A DNA stretch of 64,000 nucleotides from positions 248,001 to 312,000 of the forward strand of contig NZ_JAKRNT010000002.1 of the NCBI RefSeq assembly GCF_022346605.1, read 5' to 3'. Positions 14,986 through 23,842 of this stretch are shown piece by piece. Position numbers and translations under genes: made by a program. The notes under the pieces were generated by a model that was not told where the DNA came from, did not search any database, and saw only the letters and a list, made by a program, of their open reading frames with translations. How positions within the stretch are numbered: the first letter of the stretch is position 1; every line of letters starts with the position of its first letter. The stretch is from Sporosarcina sp. ACRSL (GTDB taxonomy: Bacteria > Bacillota > Bacilli > Bacillales_A > Planococcaceae).

Positions 14986-15130
14986 GTGCCTGTGCATCAC
15001 ACATTTATGACAATTCAACGAAATTTATGAAAATACGAAATGGAAGCCAACAAATGCAGATTATGTTGGCTTCCTTTTATTCACATATACAATTGCAGTG
15101 TATTATCAGAATAGTTCGCTGCACAGGCAC
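14986..15130. repeat. Palindrome-ended ~145-bp element, copy B
   Basis: Starts GTGCCTGTGCA and ends TGCACAGGCAC, with the same inner ends as copy A (CACATTTATGACAATTCAAC on the left, CAATTGCAGTG on the right). Its middle differs and contains a strong hairpin, GGAAGCCAACA with TGTTGGCTTCC at 15042-15073 followed by TTTTATT, which looks like a terminator for the preceding gene. Confidence 0.8.
15042..15079 (+). terminator. Terminator hairpin inside element B
   Basis: GGAAGCCAACA pairs perfectly with TGTTGGCTTCC, then TTTTATT. It lies 65 bases after the toast-rack gene stop and within the repeat element, so the element may supply the transcription end. Confidence 0.75.
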
Positions 15131-15160
15131 CCGAAAGATTCTGAAAACTACATAGCAGCT

Positions 15161-15655
15161 TTATTGTAATTCGACTTTCGTTCCTGCGAGGAAATCACCT
15201 AGATGACGTTTGTCTTTCCGGAAGAGCCCCATGGATAACATGACTACTCCAAGCAATGTTCCGCCGTTTGCGAGAATAATTGCGACCATATCAAAACCAC
15301 TATACATGCCATGAATTACACCTACGTGACCTAATTGCCACGGTAAAAACTTAATAATATTTCTTACTAAGCTTGAGCTAAATCTTTTGTGCACGTACAT
15401 TAACTTCAACCCAGCGGCTCTTTTTCCAATTGATCCATCTTTAAAATCCAAATACGAAAAAATAAGGATGATTGGTATGACGGATGTAAATGTAGCGATT
15501 AGCTGCGATTGTGTCTCTGTATACGCCGGAATTTCCTTTAGAACTAAAAATATGATCACCACGTTGATAATCAATAATAGTACCAAGTAAGCAATGATCA
15601 CTGCATAATCAACAAGCAATTCTTTTAGTCTTTTCATGATAGGAATGTGATTCAT
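15161..15655 (-). CDS. RDD-family membrane protein
   Basis: A 164-residue membrane protein with about four hydrophobic segments (residues 16-38, 48-70, 98-115 and 125-145). The C-terminal RKDKRHLGDFLAGTKV and the GSIGKRAAGLKLMYV strand are the RDD-family signature (Arg-Asp-Asp positions partly conserved). RDD proteins are often linked to sodium or compatible-solute exchange, but most are unassigned. GGAGG is six bases before the ATG. Monocistronic. Confidence 0.75.
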   Translation of the reverse strand: MNHIPIMKRLKELLVDYAVIIAYLVLLLIINVVIIFLVLKEIPAYTETQSQLIATFTSVIPIILIFSYLDFKDGSIGKRAAGLKLMYVHKRFSSSLVRNIIKFLPWQLGHVGVIHGMYSGFDMVAIILANGGTLLGVVMLSMGLFRKDKRHLGDFLAGTKVELQ

Positions 15656-15705
15656 CAAACACCTCCACTTTCGACTTATTCTGCTCGTTCATTCTGACTG
15701 TAATG

Positions 15706-16272
15706 TTAGTGTATACCTTCTCGATTGACGATAGAATCTCCTTTTAGAATTGAATACATATATAAATCATCAAATTTACCACAAGTATATTCATAATGTC
15801 TTAGTAATCCCTCTTTAAGAAATCCTCGCTTTTCCACTAATTTTTGTGAGGGGAGATTTGCAGGTTCTATTAAAGCCTCAATTCTTTCCAACTGATAGTG
15901 ACGGAACCCAAAAGCAATAACCGCTTCTAATGCTTCACTAGCTATGCCTTTTCCCCAGTAATCTTTACTGAGTTCAAACCCAACTTCAGCTCGATGATGT
16001 TTGGCAGCCATATTTAGAAAGCCACAACTCCCTATAATGGTGCCAACATCTTTTAAAGTAATTCCCCATCTAATGCCAGTGCCTTCTTCGAAAATAGCGT
16101 TATACCAATTGATTTCATCCCAAGCATCTTCAAGCGTTTGGAAAGGCGCTAACCCCATATGTTTCACAACATCTTCATCGGATAAATATGCAAGCAAATC
16201 ATCCGCATCCTCTGTTGTTACTTTTCTTAAAAGTAATCTTTCAGTTTCAATTATCGGGAATTCTTTCTTCAT
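15706..16272 (-). CDS. GNAT acetyltransferase, RimJ/RimL type
   Basis: A 188-residue acetyltransferase of the Acetyltransf_3 family. It opens with the typical ETERLLLRKVTTEDADDL strand-helix, has the GFELSKDYWGKGIASEAL acyl-CoA loop near residues 95-112, and ends with the ERIEALIEPANLPSQKLVEK helix and GFLKEG strand found in RimJ/RimL/RimI-like enzymes. Such enzymes acetylate ribosomal protein N termini, antibiotics or small amines; the substrate cannot be told. Stand-alone gene, ribosome site GAGAAGGGAA. Confidence 0.85.
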   Translation of the reverse strand: MKKEFPIIETERLLLRKVTTEDADDLLAYLSDEDVVKHMGLAPFQTLEDAWDEINWYNAIFEEGTGIRWGITLKDVGTIIGSCGFLNMAAKHHRAEVGFELSKDYWGKGIASEALEAVIAFGFRHYQLERIEALIEPANLPSQKLVEKRGFLKEGLLRHYEYTCGKFDDLYMYSILKGDSIVNREGIH

Positions 16273-16341
16273 TAATTTCCCTTCTCTCTATTCACATTAA
16301 ATTGTATTATATACTCTGATAAGTAAAGCTGCACCCTATTC

Positions 16342-16380
16342 AAATAAAAAACCGCCTAATGATTGCACATTAAACGGTCA
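16342..16380 (-). terminator. Terminator of the C45 acyltransferase gene
   Basis: On the minus strand GACCGTTTAATG pairs imperfectly with CATTAGGCGG and runs into TTTTTTATTTG. It lies 12 bases after the stop at 16392. Confidence 0.65.
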
Positions 16381-16391
16381 TTCGGCTAGGA

Positions 16392-17417
16392 CTATCCTTG
16401 TTTAATAATCCCTCTAATCGATTCGGGTAGTTTCGCAGTCCCATCCATAAAGTCTTCAATAGAAAAATGCATAGGTTCGCAGTTCTCACCTACACCAAAG
16501 ATAAGACCCAAATCTTCCGGGGAATAAACGACAGTATGCAAGGTACCGAAATACTCTTCATAGTGATGGAAAAATACCGGGGAATCGCCATCATTAAAAT
16601 GATGATACGCAGAGAGGGCTGACATTTTTTCATCGATTAAGCGACCCACATAGTGCTGGCGTCTTATCGAATTTTCGGCGGTCGCTCTATTCAATCCTTT
16701 CAACTCCCCTGTTTCAAAATGATTCGCACATACGAGCGGGTTCATCTGCTTGATGACCTGCTGCTCCGGGGACGCTTCAACGACGACAGTCGCGCCGCTT
16801 GAATCCATCATTGAATAGTTGTAGCAATAGCCATGAGGAATTTCCGCAATTAACTTCGTCGCCTCTTCTACATTCGCGCATTGTTCGAGCAGCATCCTGA
16901 CGACTGTCGTGGCGATGAATCCTTCCCCTCGATGCTCACTATTCACAAAATGAAGCCCCACGACTAAGCCTTTTTCGTTCATCCCATCCAGCCTTCCAAT
17001 CATTTGCTGACTGAGCCCGACATTGCAATAGCCATCTGTCGGCTTCGCAAAAACAAGCCGCGCATCATACAGATTTGGACTAAAATCATAGTTGCGCACG
17101 TAATAGCCATTTTGCGCAAGAGCCGTACACCCCATGTCAGGAAATGGATAGTCAAACCCGCTATAGATTCGAATGACTGTATCCAGATCCATCTTCATCG
17201 CGTCCGCCATGCCGTGCAACTCCTGCAAAAGACTCGGCGAAACGTCCTGCAATATCCCCTTTGCCTTCTCCGCATCAACATTCCGTGTCATGACACGGAG
17301 TAGTTCCAGTTGGGCTGCTAATCCAGTAGAAAGAATCTCTTCGCCTTGCGCTACTCCGATTTGATATGCGTCCCCTACCAAGTCCACAACTCTGACTACC
17401 AATTGTTCACCATTCAT
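16392..17417 (-). CDS. C45-family autoproteolytic acyltransferase/hydrolase
   Basis: A 341-residue Ntn-hydrolase of the acyl-CoA:6-aminopenicillanate acyltransferase (C45/AAT) family. The catalytic Cys is C97 in MGCTAL; self-cleavage before it would expose it as the N-terminal nucleophile. Other features are VRNYDFSP near 110, the conserved GLHFVN and an NHFET near 235. Family members hydrolyse amide bonds of acyl-amino compounds or choloylglycine-like substrates. It starts three bases after the MerR gene stop, so the two form one operon; the effector of the regulator may be its substrate. No signal peptide; likely cytosolic. Confidence 0.82.
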   Translation of the reverse strand: MNGEQLVVRVVDLVGDAYQIGVAQGEEILSTGLAAQLELLRVMTRNVDAEKAKGILQDVSPSLLQELHGMADAMKMDLDTVIRIYSGFDYPFPDMGCTALAQNGYYVRNYDFSPNLYDARLVFAKPTDGYCNVGLSQQMIGRLDGMNEKGLVVGLHFVNSEHRGEGFIATTVVRMLLEQCANVEEATKLIAEIPHGYCYNYSMMDSSGATVVVEASPEQQVIKQMNPLVCANHFETGELKGLNRATAENSIRRQHYVGRLIDEKMSALSAYHHFNDGDSPVFFHHYEEYFGTLHTVVYSPEDLGLIFGVGENCEPMHFSIEDFMDGTAKLPESIRGIIKQG

Positions 17418-17420
17418 CCT

Positions 17421-18197
17421 TCACACACCCCTTTTCACAATGTCCGTGACAGGCAGCAACAACTCGACTGTTGAAAGATCATTCCCCCGATACCATTCGA
17501 CTACATCACCTGTAGGAAGCCAATCATGTGTAACGGCATAGTTAAATAATTTTTCATATCCATCCTGAATGTTTTCGAATGACCCGGTAAATGGCATTGC
17601 GATACACATCGCAGATGCCATCTCCTCTTTGTAGACATCCCCTGACATCCATGTCGTATCAGTCGTAGGCGGCACACTAAAACCGATTTCCGCCTGAATC
17701 AAATCCAGTCCCGATATATATTTCAAGTAACTGTTTTGAATTGGGACATTCCGCTTCTTTAATTCCTCCGCCTTTTCCATGAAAAGTTCCCCAAACTTCC
17801 CAATCCGCGAAATGGCCGGGAACCAAATAACCGTCTCCCTCTCTTTCTCAATCAAATAAATACGTTCATTCAATGAATTGCCTTTTAAATAACGCAAACT
17901 CGTATCTAATACATCACGTCGTTTTTTAATACTATGAATCCAATCCGCCATCATCTGTTGCCGCTTGCTAGTATTCGTTTCATTCAAATACATCTGAATG
18001 TCGGCAATTGAGATATCAGCCATTCGTAAACTGGTAATCAATCGCACCGTTTTAATTTGGTCTTCACGGTACAATCGATAGCCACCTTCACTTCTCTCAA
18101 CCGGACCTAACAACCCTTTTTCCTCATAATACCGGATTGCACTTTTGGCAACGCCAACCCTTTCAGAAAACGCTTGTATCGTCATGAGCTTCACCAC
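17421..18197 (-). CDS. MerR-family regulator with GyrI-like effector domain
   Basis: A 258-residue regulator. Residues 5-75 are a MerR winged helix (FSERVGVAKSAIRYYEEKGLL, then GGYRLYREDQI), followed by a dimerisation helix (about 85-115) and a C-terminal effector domain of the SOUL/GyrI-like type that binds small hydrophobic or cationic drugs in BmrR-like proteins. The start is GTG at 18197 with AAGGGGGG upstream; ATG at 18185 is an alternative. It is the first gene of a two-gene operon with the C45 acyltransferase, so self-regulation and control of that enzyme are likely. Confidence 0.82.
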   Translation of the reverse strand: MVKLMTIQAFSERVGVAKSAIRYYEEKGLLGPVERSEGGYRLYREDQIKTVRLITSLRMADISIADIQMYLNETNTSKRQQMMADWIHSIKKRRDVLDTSLRYLKGNSLNERIYLIEKERETVIWFPAISRIGKFGELFMEKAEELKKRNVPIQNSYLKYISGLDLIQAEIGFSVPPTTDTTWMSGDVYKEEMASAMCIAMPFTGSFENIQDGYEKLFNYAVTHDWLPTGDVVEWYRGNDLSTVELLLPVTDIVKRGV

Positions 18198-18293
18198 ATC
18201 CCCCCCCTTACCTCGATACTACACCTTCAAGTAACTTGAAGCTCAAGACTAAATTCAAGAATATTTTACGTTCACTTTCTTTTCGTGTATCTC

Positions 18294-18322
18294 TTGCAAT
18301 TCCACTCAATTCCATGTAAAGT
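18294..18322 (+). promoter_or_regulatory. SigmaA promoter of the lysine riboswitch-dapA transcript
   Basis: TTGCAA (18294-18299) and TAAAGT (18317-18322) separated by 17 bases, 38 bases upstream of the riboswitch. Confidence 0.6.
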
Positions 18323-18359
18323 GGTAGGTAATTTAACAATATCTTATTTCGCAAGTTTT

Positions 18360-18600
18360 TGAAGTAAGGATAGAGGCGCAAAGACCATCAGTACACAATC
18401 AGAGGATAATGAGGTCCTATGAAGGTTGTGGAAAGGGGAATTTGCCGAAGTGGAGAGACTCTCATTTATCTCGAAGCTGGTTCTGGGTTGAATAAGTCCA
18501 GAATTGTCATATAGGAAACTATATGGAGGGCTATCTTCTGCAAAGAAATAATTTATTTATTTCGAGCAACAACGAGCCCTCGTTGTTGCTTTTTGTGTTC
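18360..18600 (+). ncRNA. Lysine riboswitch (L-box) with terminator
   Basis: The leader carries the L-box conserved blocks: GGATAGAGGCGC at the 5' end of P1, then GGTCCTATGAAGG, GAAAGGGGAATTTGCCGAAG, a CTGGTTCTGGGTTGAATAAG and GGAGGGCTATC closing P1. P1 pairs AGGATAG with CTATCTT. It is followed at 18564-18597 by a strong terminator (GAGCAACAACGAG with CTCGTTGTTGC and five T residues). Lysine binding should favour the terminator and repress dapA. Family identity is secure from the blocks; the exact aptamer borders are approximate. Confidence 0.93.
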
Positions 18601-18663
18601 TTTTTGCAATCGCCCTTCACCCTCTATTTTATTTACCAAAATAAAAGACAGGATGTGGAGAAA

Positions 18664-19548
18664 ATGAATTTCGGACAAATTGTAACAGCTATGGTAACTC
18701 CTTTTGATGTGCAAGGTGAAATTGATTTTGCAGCAACACGGAACTTAATCGAATATTTAATTGCCAATGGATCCGATAGCTTAGTTGTAGCGGGAACGAC
18801 AGGAGAATCCCCGACGTTATCGTATGAAGAAAAGGTCCAATTATTCAAGTTCACAGTAGAAGTTGTAAATGGACGAGTCCCGGTCATTGCCGGAACGGGC
18901 TCAAATAACACGAGAGAATCGATCGAACTGACAATGCGTGCGGAAGATGTAGGTGTTGACGGCGTCATGCTCGTCGCACCGTACTATAACAAACCGTGCC
19001 AAGAAGGTATGTATCAGCATTTCAAAACAATCGCGGCGGCTACTTCTTTACCGGTCATGCTCTACAACATACCAGGACGCAGTGTTGTGAACATCGATGT
19101 CGATACAGTCGTCCGCCTTTCGGAAATACCAAATATCGTTGCCATCAAAGAAGCGAGCGGAGATTTAGACGCAATGGCCGAAATTATCGAACGGACTCCA
19201 CAAGGGTTTTCCTTATACAGCGGCGATGACGGGCTTACGATCCCCGTCTTGTCAATCGGTGGAACGGGGGTCGTTTCCGTATCCTCCCATGTATTAGGAA
19301 ATGAAATGCAAAATATGATTCGAACCTTTAAAATCGGCAATACCGTTGAGGCAGCTACCGAGCACCGCAGACTATTGCCGATGATGAAAGCACTCTTTGC
19401 CGCTCCGAATCCATCACCTGTAAAAGCGGCATTGAATATAAAAGGAATCCCAGTCGGCGGCGTGCGTTTGCCGATGATTCCGTTGAATGAAGAGCAACTG
19501 TGTACACTAAAACGAGCTCTTTCAATTAATGAAGAAGTGACGATCTAA
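18664..19548 (+). CDS. dapA: 4-hydroxy-tetrahydrodipicolinate synthase
   Basis: A 294-residue DapA, the first committed enzyme of lysine and diaminopimelate synthesis, condensing pyruvate with aspartate semialdehyde. The Schiff-base Lys is in AIKEASGD near residue 162; AGTTGESPTL (near 43) and the catalytic Tyr in LYNIPGR (near 135) are present. The start at 18664 is used because the in-frame upstream ATG at 18523 lies inside the riboswitch. Upstream control by a lysine riboswitch confirms the pathway. It stands alone, away from asd/dapG, so it is either a relocated gene or a second copy supplying dipicolinate and lysine. Confidence 0.93.
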   Translation: MNFGQIVTAMVTPFDVQGEIDFAATRNLIEYLIANGSDSLVVAGTTGESPTLSYEEKVQLFKFTVEVVNGRVPVIAGTGSNNTRESIELTMRAEDVGVDGVMLVAPYYNKPCQEGMYQHFKTIAAATSLPVMLYNIPGRSVVNIDVDTVVRLSEIPNIVAIKEASGDLDAMAEIIERTPQGFSLYSGDDGLTIPVLSIGGTGVVSVSSHVLGNEMQNMIRTFKIGNTVEAATEHRRLLPMMKALFAAPNPSPVKAALNIKGIPVGGVRLPMIPLNEEQLCTLKRALSINEEVTI

Positions 19549-19563
19549 TAAGCTATCTAACTG

Positions 19564-19597
19564 AAACAATCCATCCTCGAGGATGGATTGTTTTCTC
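19564..19597 (+). terminator. Terminator after dapA
   Basis: AACAATCCATCC pairs with GGATGGATTGTT (loop TCGA), then TTCTC. It lies between dapA and the convergent TctC gene and is nearly symmetric. Confidence 0.85.
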
Positions 19598-19624
19598 ATT
19601 CGGACTGTTCAAAAAGACCAGTGC

Positions 19625-20608
19625 TTATTCCACTAAATCAGATTCATCAATGATTCCTCGATAGAATTTCCCTTGCTCTTCCAAGAATTTTTTCGCCTCG
19701 TTACTATCTTTATAAAAGGACTCCCAGTTGTTTTTTTTCAATAACTTCTTCCACGCCTCTGTTTCGATCATTTCTTGTATCACTTTATTCCAATAAGCAA
19801 TTTCTTCTTCTGTCATATCGGGCGGTCCAACAACTCCCCGCCAATGCGGGAATACCATGTCGACCCCCTGCTCTTTCCAAGTAGCCACATCCGCCAACCC
19901 TTCAAGCCGCTCGTCAGATGAAACAGCGATTACTTTGAGTTTGTTCGCTTGATGTTCATCCATAAACTCGGAAGCGGAGGATGTCGCCACATCTACCTGT
20001 CCATCTAGTAAGCTTGTTACGACGTCACCGCCACTGTCATAGACAACAAAGTTTAGTTTGACGATATCTACTCCGTAATTTTTAGCAGCTTGCAGAAAGG
20101 AAAGATGATCATTGTTTGCTAATCCCGGTGCTACAGCGATCTTTACAGAAGACGGGTCTTCTTTCAATTTTTCCAACAACTCTTTTACGTTTTGAAAAGG
20201 AGAATCCAATGGCACCGCAACAGCTATCCATTCTGTTGTGAGAATTGCAAGCGGTGTGAAGTCCCGGTATTCCAATTTACTTTGGCCAAGGAGATGATTT
20301 GTCACCATTAAACTAGAATTTAACGCAATATGATGAGCATCCTGATTGGTTAAGTACTGCCAGCCAACCTCTCCACTGCCCCCTGGCTTATTGACAACCT
20401 CGACATTCTGATCTACTAACTTCTCATCCATCATTACTTGTCGGATTGCATGTGCAGCGGCATCCCAACCGCCGCCAACTGTTGCCGGGGCGATGATTTC
20501 AATCGTATTTCTTGGAAATTCTTCTTCTCCCGATTCACCAATACTTCCCGTGCACCCCGCCATAAGCAATACGAATACGAGTATAAGTGTGCCATAAATT
20601 CTTTTCAT
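19625..20608 (-). CDS. TctC/Bug-family tricarboxylate-binding lipoprotein
   Basis: A 327-residue extracytoplasmic solute-binding protein of the tripartite tricarboxylate transporter (Bug) family. It has a lipoprotein signal (LVFVLLMAGC at about residue 10-19). Family features are EIIAPATVGGGWD, NKPGGSGEVGWQYL and PHWRGVVGPP. The membrane partners TctA and TctB are not in the window, so it is an orphan binding protein; in B. subtilis the similar YflP lies beside citM and the CitST system. Here a CitST-like two-component system lies directly upstream. A sensing role for a carboxylate is plausible inference. Confidence 0.85.
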   Translation of the reverse strand: MKRIYGTLILVFVLLMAGCTGSIGESGEEEFPRNTIEIIAPATVGGGWDAAAHAIRQVMMDEKLVDQNVEVVNKPGGSGEVGWQYLTNQDAHHIALNSSLMVTNHLLGQSKLEYRDFTPLAILTTEWIAVAVPLDSPFQNVKELLEKLKEDPSSVKIAVAPGLANNDHLSFLQAAKNYGVDIVKLNFVVYDSGGDVVTSLLDGQVDVATSSASEFMDEHQANKLKVIAVSSDERLEGLADVATWKEQGVDMVFPHWRGVVGPPDMTEEEIAYWNKVIQEMIETEAWKKLLKKNNWESFYKDSNEAKKFLEEQGKFYRGIIDESDLVE

Positions 20609-20662
20609 CGTACTTCTCCCCCATCTGGACTACCATTCAGAAGGTATGCAACCACTCTTGTT

Positions 20663-20697
20663 AAAAAATGAGCATCTTCGTTGTGAGGATGCTCAAA
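20663..20697 (-). terminator. Terminator of the two-component operon
   Basis: GAGCATC and GATGCTC pair around a 10-base loop and on the minus strand are followed by ATTTTTTAAC. It overlaps the end of the response-regulator gene and separates it from the TctC gene. Confidence 0.75.
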
Positions 20698-21367
20698 TCA
20701 TAAAGTATTTCCTTTCGGGGCGACCTACAATCCCATACTCCAACTCCGCCCTCATCTTCCCAATCGACACTAAGTATTCCATATACCTTCGTGCCGTTGT
20801 CCGAGAGACACCGATATGTTCACCAATTTCTTCAACAGTGGTGCCGCTTGAGATTTCCTTCATCGTTTCCATCACTTTCGTAAGAGTCAATTCATTAATC
20901 CCTTTCGGCAAATCTTCCTGTTGCTGCGTCTCTAAAGAGGGCTTGCCGAATAACTGATCGACCAATGATTGCTCTACTGGCTTGTTTGATTCAAGGATCG
21001 ATTTTCTTTCCTTGAATTGATGGATGACTTCCTCTAACCTCTGCAATTGCAACGGTTTAATTAAATAATGAAAGGCACCAGCCTTTACGCTTCTTTCAAG
21101 GAGCTCCATATCCTTAGCTGCCGTAATCATAATAAAATCTACATCAGCGTATGTTTTTTTCAAATCTATCACCAAATCTATCCCTAGTTGGTCAGGCATG
21201 TAAATATCTACAAGCAATAGATCGATTCTTTCCTTTTTGAAATACCCGTGAACTTCTTCCGCCCGTAATGCCTTGCCAACGACTCGAACCCCTTCGATGC
21301 TTTCTAATAATTGTTGGTGGATGTCTGCAATTCTAAAATCGTCTTCCACGATTAATACATTTAACAT
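20693..21367 (-). CDS. CitB/DctR-family response regulator
   Basis: A 224-residue response regulator. The receiver domain (residues 1-120) has the acidic pocket EDD near 9-11, the phospho-acceptor Asp in LLVDIYMPD near 55 and the Lys in YLIKPLQ near 105; the C-terminal part (about 165-220, VSRTTARRYMEYL) is the CitB-type helix-turn-helix. Homologues CitT, DctR and MalR activate carboxylate transporters. It begins six bases past the kinase stop with AAAGGTG upstream. With the kinase it should control the transport genes on either side. Confidence 0.88.
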   Translation of the reverse strand: MLNVLIVEDDFRIADIHQQLLESIEGVRVVGKALRAEEVHGYFKKERIDLLLVDIYMPDQLGIDLVIDLKKTYADVDFIMITAAKDMELLERSVKAGAFHYLIKPLQLQRLEEVIHQFKERKSILESNKPVEQSLVDQLFGKPSLETQQQEDLPKGINELTLTKVMETMKEISSGTTVEEIGEHIGVSRTTARRYMEYLVSIGKMRAELEYGIVGRPERKYFMI

Positions 21368-21372
21368 TTGTA

Positions 21373-22953
21373 TCACCTTTCAACTTTTTCGGTTTTTGGG
21401 ATGAATACAGTAAATATTGTTCCTGTATCATCGCTCTTCCATTGGATGTCTCCCCCAAGGTCTTGTATTGCACTCCGTACATTCGACAATCCATAACCAC
21501 GGTCAGACTTGTCCTTCGTGGAAAATCCTTGTGTGAAAAGCTGATGGGCAACGGTTGGATCAATCCCCCTACCGTTATCTGACACTTCAAAAATGATATC
21601 CTCGCCAATATCCAAAGCGAAGAAATTCACCAATCTCTTCTCTTGGTCAATCACTTCCTCAAAGGCATTGTCAATCAGATTGCCAATAATGATCGTCAAA
21701 ACTCCTGTACTGATGAAGGAAGGCAGCTGTCCTAAACTACTGTTTTCGTCAATCGTAAAAGTGATTTTGTTTTCCGATGCTTTCCCTATCTTCCCAAAGA
21801 GAATTGCTTGAACGTTAGTGTCTTTTATATGTTCAAATATAAACGCATTCGTATGCTGCGTCACATCGATTTCCTCTTGAATCATCTTAATCGCCTCGTT
21901 GTACTTACGAAGTTGCAATAATCCCGAAATAACGTATAACTTATTCATGAACTCATGTGTCTGGGCTCGCAGGTCATCTGAATACTTCTTCACTTCAAAC
22001 AATGTATTAACGAGCTCATTCATTTCCGTTTTATCCCTAAATGTAATGACGATACCAGATACTGCAACGTCTTTACGTAAAGGCACAATTGTCATGATTA
22101 ACGTTTTCTTATGTACATTCAATTCGAAGGAAAATGGCTGACTGGCAGCATGTAGTAGTTTGGAATATTGTAGAGTTGGAAAAACCGATTCAATTGAACG
22201 GCCTTTATAATCGTTTGAAACGTTTAATATCTTTCTGGCTGCTGTATTAATAATTGTGATCTTACCTTCACCATCAGTGGCAATAAGTCCTTCCGAAATG
22301 GAAGCAAGGACAGCATGCCTTTCCTTATAAAAATTTGCCATCTCCTGTGGTTCCATACCAAAAGTATCTTTTCGAATCGAACGCGCCAACCAGATGCTCA
22401 GACCAATCCCAATTACAAAGATCGTAAGTGAGATTAAGGCTAACCTTTTCGTACGTTCCATCACTGTATGCCGTAAGTCTTTCACTAGATAGCCAACTCT
22501 CGCTGTACCGACAATTTGTCGATCTACGTAAATCGGTGAAATAGAAACAACAGCAGGTCCCAAAATGCTGTCAGCTATTAAGTTATAATTGCCACCGAAA
22601 ACAAGTGCCTTCGTTTCATCTTCAATCGAATAAATTTTACCGATTTCCCCTTCATCCGGATGAGAAAGGATTTTACCTTCACGATCTTTAATGACGATGA
22701 AAGCAGATTCTGACTGTGTCATATGATAATCAATGAGCGGTTTTAATCGTTCTGTGTTCCCCTGCGAGATCGCCCACTGTATGGAATCCATTTGCGACAG
22801 AATTTTCGTTGTCTGCAATCCCCTTTCTGCCGCATATTGGAACACCCGTTTATACTCTGTGTAAACGAAAAGACTCAACATTAAAAAGACCATCAAAAAG
22901 ACGAGGGAAACAACTACAATTAAAATCTTTCGTTGCAATGACCCTCTAAACAT
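21373..22953 (-). CDS. CitS/DcuS-family sensor histidine kinase
   Basis: A 526-residue membrane kinase of the CitA/DcuS family, which sense C4- or C6-carboxylates outside the cell. Layout: membrane segment about 8-30; extracytoplasmic sCache domain about 40-165 (DREGKILSHPDEGEIGK, GPAVVSISPI); second membrane segment about 170-190; PAS domain about 212-310 (ISEGLIATDGEGKITIIN); phospho-His in LRAQTHEFMNKLYVI near 340; HATPase with N box NLIDNAFE, G1 DNGRGID and G2 GYGLSNV. It is followed directly by its regulator. The ligand cannot be read from the sequence. Confidence 0.9.
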   Translation of the reverse strand: MFRGSLQRKILIVVVSLVFLMVFLMLSLFVYTEYKRVFQYAAERGLQTTKILSQMDSIQWAISQGNTERLKPLIDYHMTQSESAFIVIKDREGKILSHPDEGEIGKIYSIEDETKALVFGGNYNLIADSILGPAVVSISPIYVDRQIVGTARVGYLVKDLRHTVMERTKRLALISLTIFVIGIGLSIWLARSIRKDTFGMEPQEMANFYKERHAVLASISEGLIATDGEGKITIINTAARKILNVSNDYKGRSIESVFPTLQYSKLLHAASQPFSFELNVHKKTLIMTIVPLRKDVAVSGIVITFRDKTEMNELVNTLFEVKKYSDDLRAQTHEFMNKLYVISGLLQLRKYNEAIKMIQEEIDVTQHTNAFIFEHIKDTNVQAILFGKIGKASENKITFTIDENSSLGQLPSFISTGVLTIIIGNLIDNAFEEVIDQEKRLVNFFALDIGEDIIFEVSDNGRGIDPTVAHQLFTQGFSTKDKSDRGYGLSNVRSAIQDLGGDIQWKSDDTGTIFTVFIPKTEKVER

Positions 22954-23064
22954 TTAATCACCAATTTTCATCTAAAAGTTCCATTTTCTATTATAACAAT
23001 GTTTCCTAAATTTAATAGTCAACTAATATTCTAATAAGTCCATTATTGTCTATCAGCATATTAT

Positions 23065-23799
23065 TCACTTGAAATTTTCTACGATTAGCTGAAGGATAAT
23101 TGCCACAGTTACTACCCGAAGTATCGGCTTAACGAATTTCGGGTTCAACTTTTGTGCAATCCGAACACCTAATTGCGCGCCTGTAACTGAACCAAGGAGC
23201 AAAGCGATTGTCATCGGCCAAATGATCATTCCTGTCGATATATAACTGATGGCAGCCCCAAAGCAACTTGAAAATGTCGCGAGCCGTACATACGCAACCG
23301 CACGGATATACGCGACATTTAAATAGCCAAATAGATAGAGCATTAACGTCCCTTGACCCGGACCAAACAAACCGTCATAAATTCCAATTCCGTAAAGTCC
23401 AGGGACACTCGCTTTGGATATGCGTAGCGGTTCATTTCCAGTAAAACTCCCTTTCGAAAGGAATGACGTGATAAAAGCAAAGATGAGCAAACAAATCGCA
23501 ACCCAATACAGGTTACTCTCTGACATTAACGAAGCGATGTATCCTCCGCTTAAGCCGCCTCCAAGACTTACAGGGATGATCCAAAACGATTCTTTAAAGG
23601 ATATTTCTTTCCGCCGTAGTAAAACGTAAAAGCTAGAAAATGCACTCACTGTATTTGATACTTTATTCGCACCAATTGCTGAATGGATAGGGAGCCCCAT
23701 CAACAACATGGAAGGAAGACTGATCAGTCCGCCACCTCCCGCAAGTGTTCCGAGTGTGGTTGCAATAATACCTATGAAGAAAATAAGAACATATTCCAT
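23065..23799 (-). CDS. TauE/SafE-family anion permease
   Basis: A 244-residue membrane protein with about seven to eight hydrophobic segments and the duplicated glycine-rich motif of the TauE/SafE (DUF81) family: GTLAGGGGLISLP near the N terminus and GIGIYDGLFGPGQGTLML near residue 135. Family members export sulfite, sulfoacetate or other small anions. The ATG at 23799 has GGGGATG upstream; a TTG 15 bases earlier is less likely. It lies between the MFS and kinase genes on the same strand, part of the transport cluster. Confidence 0.85.
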   Translation of the reverse strand: MEYVLIFFIGIIATTLGTLAGGGGLISLPSMLLMGLPIHSAIGANKVSNTVSAFSSFYVLLRRKEISFKESFWIIPVSLGGGLSGGYIASLMSESNLYWVAICLLIFAFITSFLSKGSFTGNEPLRISKASVPGLYGIGIYDGLFGPGQGTLMLYLFGYLNVAYIRAVAYVRLATFSSCFGAAISYISTGMIIWPMTIALLLGSVTGAQLGVRIAQKLNPKFVKPILRVVTVAIILQLIVENFK

Positions 23800-23842
23800 G
23801 CGCAACATCCCCAATTTTTTAATTTATGTACACAATGCCAAA

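Noticed and set aside
18523-18663. Longer DapA start at 18523
   Set aside because: The extra 47 codons translate the riboswitch expression platform and terminator.
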